Shown piece by piece: positions 1 to 7,508 of a stretch of 45,680 bases of DNA. Every line of letters starts with the position of its first letter. Position 1 is the stretch's first letter. Below the pieces are notes generated by a model. The model made no database searches and was not told the DNA's origin. It saw nothing but the letters and a program-made list of their open reading frames with translations. A program made the translations under genes and the position numbers. The stretch comes from Clostridia bacterium (lineage in GTDB: Bacteria; Bacillota; Clostridia; Oscillospirales; CAG-272), in the NCBI GenBank assembly GCA_017507905.1, contig JAFWAA010000054.1, positions 1 through 45,680 on the forward strand, in the 5' to 3' direction.

Positions 1-353
1 ACGGGAGTATCACCGATGTTTTTTGAAAATTCCGCCATGGCGGCAGAGATATAGCACGCGCGTGGAACGGAGATGGAAAACTTACGCTTTTTATGCGAGC
101 CGTCACGGTAGGACTGCTCGATCTTATCGATACGGTGAAGAATATCCCGTGCATAATCCATAAACTCCTCGCCGTCGGGAGTCAGAACCATTCCCTTTGC
201 GCTTCGTTGGAATATGGTAATTCCAAGATCGGCTTCGAGCTCTTTGATCGATCGGCTGATATTCGGTTGTGCGATCATCAGCGTTTCCGCCGCTTTATTC
301 AGCGATCCAAGTCTTGCAACCTCAACTGCGTATTTCATATGTAGAATATTCAT
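1..353 (-). CDS. LysR family transcriptional regulator, N-terminal part (cut by window edge)
   Basis: Only the first 117 or so residues are present; the gene runs off the left edge. The N-terminus has the winged helix-turn-helix of LysR regulators: an A-x-x-G-S-L-N-K-A-A-E-T-L segment, the recognition helix around Q-P-N-I-S-R-S-I-K-E-L-E, then L-G-I-x-I-F-Q-R and the wing L-T-P-D-G-E-E-F. A linker helix follows (residues about 65-90), and the start of the effector domain has the basic K-K-R-K-F-S-I-S-V-P pattern. The ATG at 353 is preceded by GAGGAGG eight bases away and by a strong promoter. LysR proteins bind DNA as tetramers and respond to a small molecule; the effector and targets cannot be seen because the ligand domain and left-hand neighbour are outside the window. 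Confidence 0.9.
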   Translation of the reverse strand, partial: MNILHMKYAVEVARLGSLNKAAETLMIAQPNISRSIKELEADLGITIFQRSAKGMVLTPDGEEFMDYARDILHRIDKIEQSYRDGSHKKRKFSISVPRACYISAAMAEFSKNIGDTP

Positions 354-395
354 ATACAGGCCCTCCTCTCATTGCACTGCTTACCGATTTACTCT

Positions 396-424
396 ATTAT
401 ATCACAAAACGGTGAATAATTCAA
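396..424 (-). promoter_or_regulatory. sigma-A promoter of the LysR gene
   Basis: On the minus strand TTGAAT (419-424) and TATAAT (396-401) are separated by exactly 17 bases. The predicted start of transcription lies about 35 bases upstream of the LysR ATG. The stretch 425-547 between this promoter and the trkH terminator holds nothing else I can recognise. Confidence 0.8.
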
Positions 425-547
425 GGCGTTTTTTTCTTTTCCCTTGATCTGCGCCAAACAAGATGGCATCGGATGAAAATCCCTTAACCGTCGCCTCCGC
501 CGCACTCCGCTTCGGTCCTCCCGATCCGTTAGGACTATACACGCAAA

Positions 548-578
548 AGAGGTCCGTCCCACCTTGGGACGGACCTCT
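548..578 (-). terminator. Rho-independent terminator after trkH
   Basis: A 13-bp perfect stem (AGAGGTCCGTCCC and its complement) with a 5-base loop is followed, on the minus strand, by TTTTG. It lies about 65 bases past the trkH stop codon and ends the trkA-trkH unit. Confidence 0.8.
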
Positions 579-641
579 GTCGATCCTTTCTTTCCCGTCG
601 GGCGCACGCGCCCTTTGCAATGCGGTATTGCTTTTTTGCCG

Positions 642-2183
642 TCAGACCTTCTTCCAGGTCTTCGGGCTGAACAGAATGAACACGGGCAGGATCTCAAGTC
701 GGCCGAGCATCATCGTCATGGCCAGAACGATCTTGGAGAATGCGCTGTAGTCTGCGTAGTTTGCATACGGACCGACCGCCTCAAACGCAGGGCCGACGTT
801 GGAGATGCAAGCAAGTGCCGCCGAGAAGTTGCTGAAAAATCCGTGCTGCATCTCATAGCTTCCCGAATCGGACGTGATCTGCACCACCGCGCCGTTTGAG
901 GGATCAAAGGACAGGAGGAAGATCGCGGCAACGAGAATGAAGAAATACAGCGTAATAAAGGCAAACACGTCGCTGATCGTCTTTTCCTCCAGCGGCTTCC
1001 CTTCCATCTTGACCTTGGGCACGTATCTTGGATTGATCAGCTTTCGGACGTTGATGTATGCGCCCTTCATCGCGATCACAATGCGGGAGATCTTGATGCC
1101 GCCTGCGGTCGAGCCTGCCATTCCGCCGATGAACATGGCCACGATGAGCGTGGTCTTGGCGAGCATGGGCCAGGTGCCGTAATCCGAGGTGGTAAAGCCC
1201 GCCGTGGTCATCAGCGAGGCAACCTGGAACAACGAATGCCGAAACGCCTCCTCGGTCGTATAGATCTGCGGAAAGGCCTCAAGCCTTCCCACAAGGCTGA
1301 GGAAAACGAAGGCAACCGCGGCACTAAGGATCAGAAAATAGGCCTTGACCTCCTCGCTCTTGAAGATCTGCTTCACCTTGCCGATGAGCAACAGATAGTA
1401 AAGGCTGAAATTGCAGCCGTACAGAATGAGGAAGATCGCCATGACGTACTGCGAAAAGGGATGGAACAGCTCCATGCTTCCCGGAATAAAGCCAAAGCCG
1501 CCCGTTCCCGCACAGCCAAACGTGGCAAGCAGGCTGAAGAACAGCTGCTCGCTCTCGTAGCCGGGGATCGGCTTATCGAGCATCAGAATGATCACCTCAA
1601 GCACGCTCATTCCGAGGTAGATGAGGTAGAGGATCCTCGTGGTGACCTTCATCTTGGAAACGATCTTGCCCACCTGCGGTCCGGGGCTCTCCGCGCGGAG
1701 CAGGTGCATGGAGGAGCCGTCGTCGCTTTCGGGAATAAAGATCAGCACGAATACGAGGATACCCATGCCGCCGATCCAGTGCGAGAAGCTTCTCCAGAAA
1801 AGGGTGGAGTGCGACATGGCCGTAATGTCGGTGACCACGCTAGCTCCCGTGGTGGTAAATCCCGACATGATCTCAAACCAAGCGTCCACGTAGTTGGGAA
1901 TATCCCCGTTGATCACCGGCGGAATCGCGCCTGCAAGCGTCATCACGACCCAAACGAGAGCCGTCAGCGCAAAGCCCTCCTTCTGGTAGAGGGTGTTTCT
2001 ATCCGGCTTTGGGATCTGCAGAAGCACTCCCACCACCGTAAGCACAACGATGGGAATGACGAAAGCCAGGACGTTTCTTATCCCTTCCTCGTAAAGGAAG
2101 GCCACGGCAAGGGGTGCGAGCATCAATATGGCTTCCATCACCATGATCTTGCCGAGGATTTTTCCGAGTTTCTTATAGTTCAT
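642..2183 (-). CDS. trkH: TrkH-type potassium uptake protein, channel subunit
   Basis: This 513-residue polytopic membrane protein is the ion-translocating subunit of a Trk/Ktr K+ uptake system. Four pore-loop repeats are visible, each with a filter-like sequence: T-T-G-A-S near residue 110, G-T-G-G-F-G near 225, T-A-G-F-T near 330 and the S-N-V-G-P-A-F segment near the C-terminus, separated by hydrophobic helix pairs. The length fits TrkH (about 480-510). It starts 14 bases after the stop of trkA, so the two are co-transcribed from the trkA promoter, as expected for a channel and its gating partner. The Shine-Dalgarno site is weak, suggesting translational coupling. K+ specificity and the energy source are inferred from the family. 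The gene ends in a clear terminator. Confidence 0.95.
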   Translation of the reverse strand: MNYKKLGKILGKIMVMEAILMLAPLAVAFLYEEGIRNVLAFVIPIVVLTVVGVLLQIPKPDRNTLYQKEGFALTALVWVVMTLAGAIPPVINGDIPNYVDAWFEIMSGFTTTGASVVTDITAMSHSTLFWRSFSHWIGGMGILVFVLIFIPESDDGSSMHLLRAESPGPQVGKIVSKMKVTTRILYLIYLGMSVLEVIILMLDKPIPGYESEQLFFSLLATFGCAGTGGFGFIPGSMELFHPFSQYVMAIFLILYGCNFSLYYLLLIGKVKQIFKSEEVKAYFLILSAAVAFVFLSLVGRLEAFPQIYTTEEAFRHSLFQVASLMTTAGFTTSDYGTWPMLAKTTLIVAMFIGGMAGSTAGGIKISRIVIAMKGAYINVRKLINPRYVPKVKMEGKPLEEKTISDVFAFITLYFFILVAAIFLLSFDPSNGAVVQITSDSGSYEMQHGFFSNFSAALACISNVGPAFEAVGPYANYADYSAFSKIVLAMTMMLGRLEILPVFILFSPKTWKKV

Positions 2184-2197
2184 TTTCCGTCGCCGCC

Positions 2198-3553
2198 TTA
2201 TTCGAGAATGTCGGTCAGATCGTCAAAGTTTTTGTGCGTCGTAACGACGATGACGTTATCGCCAAGCTGGATGCAATCGTTACCGTTCGGGATAATGACC
2301 TCATTCTCGCGAATGATGCAAGCAATCAGACAGTTTTCCTTGAGCCTGAGCTCCTTCAGGGGCTTGTTGTAGATGCGCTCGGGCTTCTTTGCGTAAAACT
2401 CCAGGGCCTCGACCTGATCGTTGACCAGACGGTAGAGCGTAAGCACGTTACTGCCCCTCGTATTCGCAAGAGCGCGTATATAGCTGATGATGCGGTTGGC
2501 CACGATGCTCTGCGGAGAGACGGTGTTTTCATTGCCAAGCTCGTCCAGCATTCCCACAAGGTCGTCGCTCTTGATCTGCGTGATGGTCTTTTTGACCTTC
2601 ATTTTGTTGGCAAACATCGTAACGACCATGTTTTCCTCGTCGATGTCGGTCAAGGCAACGAAAGCGTCCATGGCCTCGATGCCCTCCTCAATGAGCAGAC
2701 CGTGCCGCGTTCCGTTTCCGTGGATCACGGTTACACGGGGAAGCTCGCTTGCCAGCGCCTCTGCCGCGTTGCGATCGCTTTCGATCAGCTTGATCTTATA
2801 CTTCTTTTTGGAAAGCTCATTGGCAAGATAGTAGCCGAGTCGGCTGCCGCCAACGATCATAATATTCTTCAGCGGAGACTTGACCAGATTGACCTCTGCC
2901 AAAAAATCGCGCAGGGACTTTGCATCCGAGGTAAGATAGATCCTATCCCCCTCCTCGATCACGAAGTTACCGGTAGGAATGGTCACGCTCTGTCCTCTCT
3001 GCACGGCGCAAAGCAGGACCTTGGTCTTCAGCTTTCGGCCGAGCGTGATCAGCGTCTCGCCGATCAGAGCGCAGCCCTTTTCCGCAACGATCTCCACGAG
3101 CAGAACTCTGCCCTTGGCAAAATGCTCGACCTGTGCGATCGAGGGCAGGTTGATGAGGTTGAAGATCTCGGCGGCCGTATCCTGCTCGGGATTGACGATC
3201 ATCGAGATGCCAAGCTCGTCCTTCATGTCCAGGATCTGCTTTCGGTAATCGGGATTTCGGACGCGGGCGATGGTATTCTTTACCCCGTTCTTCTTGGCAA
3301 CGAGACAAGCAAACACGTTCAGCTCATCGCTGTTGGTCAGCGCGATCACCAGATCCGCCCCCTTGGCCCCTGCTTCCTTTTGAATATCCAGGCAGGCACC
3401 GTTGCCAACGACGCCCGAAACGTCATATCGCTCGATCAAGCCCTCGACCTTATCCTTATCCTCATCGATAATGATCATGTTATGGCCTTTTCCGGACAGA
3501 CTTTTCAGTATGGTCTTGCCGATCGTGCCAAGACCGATGATAACAATTTTCAT
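2198..3553 (-). CDS. trkA: TrkA, regulatory subunit of potassium uptake
   Basis: This 451-residue cytoplasmic protein has two tandem RCK units, each a Rossmann domain followed by a TrkA-C domain. The first starts at residue 1 with a nucleotide-binding G-L-G-T-I-G motif and an acidic I-I-D-E-D strand end. The second begins near residue 230 with I-V-G-G-S-R-L-G and L-I-E-S-D. TrkA binds NAD(H)/ATP and gates the TrkH channel. TrkA-C domains in Firmicutes can also bind cyclic di-AMP, which I cannot judge from sequence alone. The ATG at 3553 has TTGGAGA seven bases upstream. It is the first gene of the trkA-trkH operon and is divergent from a cation:proton antiporter, together forming an ion-balance module. 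Confidence 0.95.
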   Translation of the reverse strand: MKIVIIGLGTIGKTILKSLSGKGHNMIIIDEDKDKVEGLIERYDVSGVVGNGACLDIQKEAGAKGADLVIALTNSDELNVFACLVAKKNGVKNTIARVRNPDYRKQILDMKDELGISMIVNPEQDTAAEIFNLINLPSIAQVEHFAKGRVLLVEIVAEKGCALIGETLITLGRKLKTKVLLCAVQRGQSVTIPTGNFVIEEGDRIYLTSDAKSLRDFLAEVNLVKSPLKNIMIVGGSRLGYYLANELSKKKYKIKLIESDRNAAEALASELPRVTVIHGNGTRHGLLIEEGIEAMDAFVALTDIDEENMVVTMFANKMKVKKTITQIKSDDLVGMLDELGNENTVSPQSIVANRIISYIRALANTRGSNVLTLYRLVNDQVEALEFYAKKPERIYNKPLKELRLKENCLIACIIRENEVIIPNGNDCIQLGDNVIVVTTHKNFDDLTDILE

Positions 3554-3634
3554 AGATCAATCTCCAATCGTAAGCATTCTTCGGCATTTGCGTTTCGCCG
3601 CTCGATCGTGCTATCGCCCATGCGGCATCTCTTT

Positions 3635-3663
3635 ATTATACCACAGCTTTCGCAAAAATTCAA
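3635..3663 (-). promoter_or_regulatory. sigma-A promoter of trkA-trkH
   Basis: On the minus strand TTGAAT (3658-3663) and TATAAT (3635-3640) are spaced 17 bases apart. The leader to the trkA start is about 75 bases. I saw no riboswitch consensus in it. Confidence 0.8.
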
Positions 3664-3800
3664 TCCTTTTGCCGCAGATTCATGCACAACTTTTGCACCT
3701 GACCGCCGCCGGCCAAGAGCCAAACGCAAAAAAAAGCACCGACGGAGCAAAAAAAACGCTGCATTATGCGAAATCCTTTCAAAATACTTTTCAAAAGGTA

Positions 3801-3829
3801 TGGACTTTTGCAAAGAAACATGATATAAT
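3801..3829 (+). promoter_or_regulatory. sigma-A promoter of the cation:proton antiporter gene
   Basis: TGGACT (3801-3806), a 17-base spacer and a perfect TATAAT (3824-3829). It predicts a transcript start near 3836 and a leader of about 115 bases before the ATG at 3953. The stretch 3664-3800 between the two divergent promoters shows nothing else recognisable. Confidence 0.75.
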
Positions 3830-3869
3830 AGATAGCCGTTGAGCAAAGAATGCGGCCGTGACAGACCTT

Positions 3870-3887
3870 GGAGGAAGATCTTCCTCC
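3870..3887 (+). promoter_or_regulatory. 18-bp perfect palindrome in the antiporter leader
   Basis: GGAGGAAGATCTTCCTCC is an uninterrupted palindrome about 35 bases past the predicted transcript start and 65 bases before the start codon. It contains a GGAGG, so it could be a repressor site or an RNA hairpin that hides a Shine-Dalgarno-like sequence. No regulator is known for it; the role is inference. Confidence 0.4.
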
Positions 3888-3952
3888 CTCGGCGTCACCG
3901 CGGCATCTCCCTCGACGTCTTATCATCAAACGTAGGAAAGAAGGCTTATCTC

Positions 3953-5245
3953 ATGACGCAAACAGCCAGTGTCTTTTTGAGCTTGTCCATCGCTCTGCTT
4001 GCAGGTCTCCTCCTGTCCAGACTTGCCAAGGTCGTCAAGCTCCCCGCAGTTACCGCATATCTGATCTCCGGTGTCCTGATCGGCCCGTTCGTGCTGGGCG
4101 CGATCGGCGTTCCCGGCATCGGCATTGCCGCAAAGCAGATCGAGGACTTCGGCCTGATCGCCGATCTTGCGCTCGGCTTTATCGCCTTCTCCATGGGCAA
4201 CGAGTTCCGCCTCGCCCAGCTCAAGAAGATCGGAAAGCAGGCCATGATCATCGGTATTTTCCAGGCTCTGATCACCACTGTGGTGGTGGACGTTGCCTTA
4301 ATCGCGCTACACTTTGCCATGCCCAACGTGCTCTCTATCCCCGCCGCGATCGTTCTTGCCTCGGTGGCTACCGCAACCGCTCCCGCGGCTACGCTGATGG
4401 TCGTCAAGCAGTATAAGGCAAAGGGACCGGTTACCGATATTCTCCTCCCCGTTGTCGCCCTGGACGATGCCGTCGGTCTTGTGATCTTCGCCATCTCCTT
4501 CGGTATTGCCAGATCCATGGGCACGGCAGGCGTCAGCCCGCTGGCCATCATTCTCGAGCCCCTGCTTGAGATCCTTCTCTCGCTCCTGCTCGGCTTTGTG
4601 ATGGGTCTGCTCTTTACGCTTTGCGAGCGGTTTTTCCATTCGCGCTCCAAGCGTATGGCGGTTTCGGTCACCTTCGTGATGCTGACCGTCGCGCTCTCGA
4701 GCCTCAAGTTTGAGATCGGCGGTATACATATCGCCTTCTCCTCCCTCCTGGCCTGCATGATGCTCGGCACGGTCTTCTGCAACATCTGCGAGGTCTCCGA
4801 GGAGCTGATGGAGAGAGCGGACAGATGGACCACCCCCGTGCTGATCCTGTTCTTCGTCATCAGCGGCGCGGAGCTTGACCTTTCGGTCTTTGCCCAGTGG
4901 GGCGTCGTGGTGGTTGGACTGGTTTACATTGTTGCACGCTCGCTCGGAAAGTATTACGGCGCAGGCATCAGCGCAAGAATGACCAAATGCGACCCCATGA
5001 TCGTCAAATACCTGGGCATCACCCTGCTCCCGCAGGCAGGCGTTGCGCTGGGCATGGCGATCAAGGCGATCGAGCTTGGCCCCGACGGCGCGATCGTGCG
5101 AAACATTACGCTTTTTGCCGTTTTGATCTATGAGATCGTCGGCCCGTTCCTGACCAAGCTGGCCCTGACCAAGGCAGGCGACATCAAGGAGGAAGGCCGC
5201 AAGAGCGCCCGCGAGGAGCACCTCGCCCAGAAAAAGAAGGCTTAA
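3953..5245 (+). CDS. CPA2-family cation:proton antiporter (NapA/KefB type)
   Basis: The 430-residue membrane protein exchanges Na+ or K+ for protons. It has about 12 hydrophobic segments and CPA2 hallmarks: a first helix pair ending in L-P-x-V-T-A-Y-L-I-S-G-x-L-I-G-P, the stretch F-S-M-G-N-E-F (79-85), and two neighbouring aspartates in A-L-D-D-A-V-G-L (D171-D172). A double-Asp motif is typical of electrogenic Na+/H+ antiporters such as NapA. No C-terminal RCK domain is present; the tail is short and charged. I chose the ATG at 3953 because GAAAGAAGG lies eight bases upstream; the longer frame from 3839 adds a basic, non-hydrophobic segment with no family resemblance. The gene is divergent from trkA-trkH, which supports a role in K+/Na+/pH balance. 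Ion choice is not certain. Confidence 0.9.
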   Translation: MTQTASVFLSLSIALLAGLLLSRLAKVVKLPAVTAYLISGVLIGPFVLGAIGVPGIGIAAKQIEDFGLIADLALGFIAFSMGNEFRLAQLKKIGKQAMIIGIFQALITTVVVDVALIALHFAMPNVLSIPAAIVLASVATATAPAATLMVVKQYKAKGPVTDILLPVVALDDAVGLVIFAISFGIARSMGTAGVSPLAIILEPLLEILLSLLLGFVMGLLFTLCERFFHSRSKRMAVSVTFVMLTVALSSLKFEIGGIHIAFSSLLACMMLGTVFCNICEVSEELMERADRWTTPVLILFFVISGAELDLSVFAQWGVVVVGLVYIVARSLGKYYGAGISARMTKCDPMIVKYLGITLLPQAGVALGMAIKAIELGPDGAIVRNITLFAVLIYEIVGPFLTKLALTKAGDIKEEGRKSAREEHLAQKKKA

Positions 5246-5297
5246 CGAAAAAAAGAAGAAAGCCCGAAGAAAAAACGACGTCAAAAATAGCCAAAAT

Positions 5298-5336
5298 CCA
5301 AAAGCGAAAACCCGAACCCCAAAAGCGAAACCCGAA
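5298..5336. repeat. Tandem 18-19-bp A/C-rich repeat
   Basis: CCAAAAGCGAAAACCCGAA (5298-5316) is repeated at 5319-5336 with one base fewer. It lies between the antiporter stop codon and the terminator. The strand is purine/C rich and could be unstructured mRNA tail; no function is evident. Confidence 0.6.
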
Positions 5337-5359
5337 ACCCAAATCGGATAAAAAAAGAG

Positions 5360-5400
5360 CCGCCCCGAATGCACAAGGCATTCGGGGCGGTTTGCTTTGT
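5360..5400. terminator. Bidirectional terminator between antiporter and XRE gene
   Basis: A 13-bp perfect stem, CCGCCCCGAATGC with its complement (5360-5390, loop ACAAG), has a T-rich run on the plus side and, on the minus side, seven T residues from the A-run at 5350-5356. It can stop both converging genes. Confidence 0.85.
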
Positions 5401-5430
5401 TTGTTTTTTGCACTTACGCGGTGAGGGAAA

Positions 5431-6039
5431 TCACTTCTTGATCACCTTTTTGCACCAGGTGCGTTTTCCGCACGCGGGGCATTTGAGGTGACGCGTGGTT
5501 CCCATGTGCATGGCCCAGAGGGCTTCCCGGTAGGTGGGAACGATCTCGTGGCCGCAATTCCTGCATTTGTAAGCGCCCACGCTGACCTCCAGCTTCAATG
5601 CATAGAAGCACGGGATCAGGAACACAACGCAAAGCCCGAGGATCGCCACCAGCATCCACGGTCCTTCTTGCATAAAGCGTGCCACGGCAAAGAGGCCTGC
5701 AAAAAGGCCGAGCATGCAGACGATCATAATCACCCACATGGTATTCCAGATCGTCTTGTTCTTCCTTTCCAATTCCTTGGACATCTCGAGCAAAAGCTCC
5801 TCGTTTTTCTGATTTTGGTTTTCCATACTGATTTCCTCCCCACTTAATAGTTCGTTGACGGTAATGTCCAGAAGCGTGCAAAGCTCCAGCATGATGGAGG
5901 AATCCGGGAGTGAAAGTCCTCTCTCCCATTTGGAAACGGCCTTATCCGTGATCCCCAGCCTCTCTGCCAGCTGCGCCTGCGTCAGCTTCTTTTCTTTTCT
6001 GCATTCGGCAATAAATCTTCCGATCTTGATCTGATCCAT
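5431..6039 (-). CDS. XRE-family regulator fused to two membrane helices and a zinc ribbon
   Basis: This is a 202-residue protein in three parts. Residues 1-65 are a Cro/C1-type helix-turn-helix (L-T-Q-A-Q-L-A-E-R-L-G-I-T-D-K-A-V-S-K-W-E-R-G). A charged helix follows at about 72-97. Two hydrophobic segments (about 98-120 and 126-147) should cross the membrane. The C-terminal 50 residues hold two C-x-x-C pairs (159/162 and 187/190), a likely zinc ribbon. The start at 6039 has AAAGGAGG six bases upstream; the longer frame is rejected. Membrane-bound XRE proteins are common in Firmicutes, where they couple an envelope or metal signal to transcription. The target is unknown; no partner gene sits beside it. 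Confidence 0.85.
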   Translation of the reverse strand: MDQIKIGRFIAECRKEKKLTQAQLAERLGITDKAVSKWERGLSLPDSSIMLELCTLLDITVNELLSGEEISMENQNQKNEELLLEMSKELERKNKTIWNTMWVIMIVCMLGLFAGLFAVARFMQEGPWMLVAILGLCVVFLIPCFYALKLEVSVGAYKCRNCGHEIVPTYREALWAMHMGTTRHLKCPACGKRTWCKKVIKK

Positions 6040-6210
6040 ACGCTGCCTCCTTTCGAATACAGTATACCGCTTTCGGTGAAAAAAGTACACCTACCGTTGG
6101 TTTACTGGGGAGAAATCCACCCACGGTAGAGGTTTTTTGCAAAAAATGCGCTCCGCGCGGACGGATAACGGGGCTGGACGCAAGGCTTGTCCGACCGCTC
6201 CGTCCTCCAA

Positions 6211-7248
6211 TCAACCCACGCGCGACAGAATTTCGCGCAGTGCCGCAATATCCTCACTCGTCGTTGCCCAGCTGGTGGCAAAGCGGACGGCACAGTGCCC
6301 TTCGTCCACACGCTCCCAGATCTCAAAGCGAACCTGCTTCGAAAGCGCCTCGATCTGCTCGTCCGAAAGGAGAATAAACTGCTGATTCGTCGGAGAGCTT
6401 TTGAAGAAGGAATAGCCCTTTTCCAAAAACAGGGTCTTCAGCTCCTCTGCGCGATCGATGGCGTTTTGGCTGATGCGCAGGTAGAGATCGTCGGTAAAGA
6501 GCGTATCGAACTGCACGCCAAGCAAGCGTCCCTTTGCAAGAAGCGCACCGTTTTGCTTGACGGTGGTGAAGAAATGCTTTGGTGCATTGTCATGCGTAAA
6601 GACAACGGCCTCGCCGCAAAGCGCACCGACCTTGGTTCCGCCGATATAGAAAACGTCGCAAAGTGCGGCGATATCCGCAAGCGTGACGTCGGTATCCCGG
6701 CTCATCAGTCCGTAACCAAGCCTTGCGCCGTCCAGAAAGAGCGGGATCGCATGGCGGCGGCAGAGTGCGGAAAGCGCCTGCAATTCGGCAAGCGTGTAGA
6801 GCGTTCCGTACTCGGTGGGATGCGAAATATAGACCATCCCCGGGAAGACCATATGCTCGTGCGAGCCGTCGGCATAAAAGGTGTCGATCAGAGCTTCCAC
6901 ATCCTGTGCAGAGAGCTTGCCGTCATATCCCGGAACGGTCAGCACCTTGTGCCCGGACGCCTCAATGGCGCCTGCCTCGTGGGCGCTGATGTGCCCCGTG
7001 GTGGCCGCGATCACGCCCTCGTAGCTCTTGAGCATTGAATCAATGACGATGCGGTTGGTCTGCGTTCCGCCCACCAAAAAGCGAACGTCGGCATCCTCCC
7101 GTCCGCAGGACATGCGGATCTTCTCGCGCGCCTGCTCGGTGTAGGGGTCCTTTCCGTAGCCCGGGCAGGGCTCCATGTTCGTGCGCAGGAGAGCCTCAAG
7201 GATCTCGGGATGCGCACCAACGTTATAATCACATTCAAACGATAGCAT
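6211..7248 (-). CDS. ltaE: Threonine aldolase-like PLP enzyme
   Basis: The 345-residue protein belongs to the beta-eliminating lyase / low-specificity L-threonine aldolase family (fold type I PLP enzymes), which split L-threonine or allo-threonine into glycine and acetaldehyde. Visible marks are the N-terminal S-F-x-C-D-Y-N-V-G-A-H-P, the G-G-T-Q-T-N motif that binds the PLP phosphate (60-65), T-G-H-I-S-A-H-E-A-G-A (84-94), D-G-A-R-L-G-Y (173-179) and the Schiff-base lysine in Y-I-G-G-T-K-V-G-A (K206). The ATG has GGAGG upstream. It is divergently transcribed from an MFS transporter from back-to-back promoters, which could link amino-acid handling and transport, but that is inference. The exact substrate is not proven. 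Confidence 0.85.
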   Translation of the reverse strand: MLSFECDYNVGAHPEILEALLRTNMEPCPGYGKDPYTEQAREKIRMSCGREDADVRFLVGGTQTNRIVIDSMLKSYEGVIAATTGHISAHEAGAIEASGHKVLTVPGYDGKLSAQDVEALIDTFYADGSHEHMVFPGMVYISHPTEYGTLYTLAELQALSALCRRHAIPLFLDGARLGYGLMSRDTDVTLADIAALCDVFYIGGTKVGALCGEAVVFTHDNAPKHFFTTVKQNGALLAKGRLLGVQFDTLFTDDLYLRISQNAIDRAEELKTLFLEKGYSFFKSSPTNQQFILLSDEQIEALSKQVRFEIWERVDEGHCAVRFATSWATTSEDIAALREILSRVG

Positions 7249-7345
7249 AACGATCCTCCGTTTTCAAGGGCTGCTTTTGTGGCTTTTCCTCCCTTTCGTT
7301 CAACAAAGAAAGGACGCCTTCCGCAACCCATTTCTGATTAGTATC

Positions 7346-7374
7346 ACTATATCACATTTTTGTCCCAATGTCAA
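7346..7374 (-). promoter_or_regulatory. sigma-A promoter of the threonine aldolase gene
   Basis: On the minus strand a perfect TTGACA (7369-7374) is followed after 17 bases by TATAGT (7346-7351). The leader to the ATG at 7248 is about 90 bases. Confidence 0.85.
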
Positions 7375-7401
7375 CGCCTTCCGCTTTTTTCGCTTGACGT
7401 A

Positions 7402-7430
7402 TTGACTTTTTTGCCCTGCTGTGCTATAAT
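7402..7430 (+). promoter_or_regulatory. sigma-A promoter of the MFS gene
   Basis: TTGACT (7402-7407), a 17-base spacer and TATAAT (7425-7430). The -35 boxes of this promoter and the divergent one are only 27 bases apart, so one regulator could control both. Confidence 0.85.
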
Positions 7431-7437
7431 ACGCCTT

Positions 7438-7470
7438 GGTCGGTTGGCCTCCGCGGGAGCCTTGCCGACC
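7438..7470 (+). other. Hairpin at the very 5' end of the MFS transcript
   Basis: GGTCGG (7438-7443) pairs with CCGACC (7465-7470), with further GGC/GCC pairing inside. It begins about where transcription should start and ends some 25 bases before the GGAGGAA ribosome site. It may stabilise the mRNA; no riboswitch class was recognised. Confidence 0.4.
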
Positions 7471-7508
7471 TTCGCTTCGCGCGTTTTGACTACGGAGGAA
7501 CCCTGTTT

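Noticed and set aside
3554-3952. Cyclic di-AMP riboswitch in the trkA or antiporter leader
   Set aside because: K+ and ion transporter genes often carry one, but the leaders are short and lack its conserved core as I know it.
3839-3952. Longer N-terminus for the antiporter
   Set aside because: The added residues are basic and unlike the family, there is no ribosome site at 3839, and the ATG at 3953 has a good one.
5286-5345. CRISPR-like repeats
   Set aside because: Only two adjacent copies of an A/C-rich unit without spacers of even length; a simple tandem duplication.
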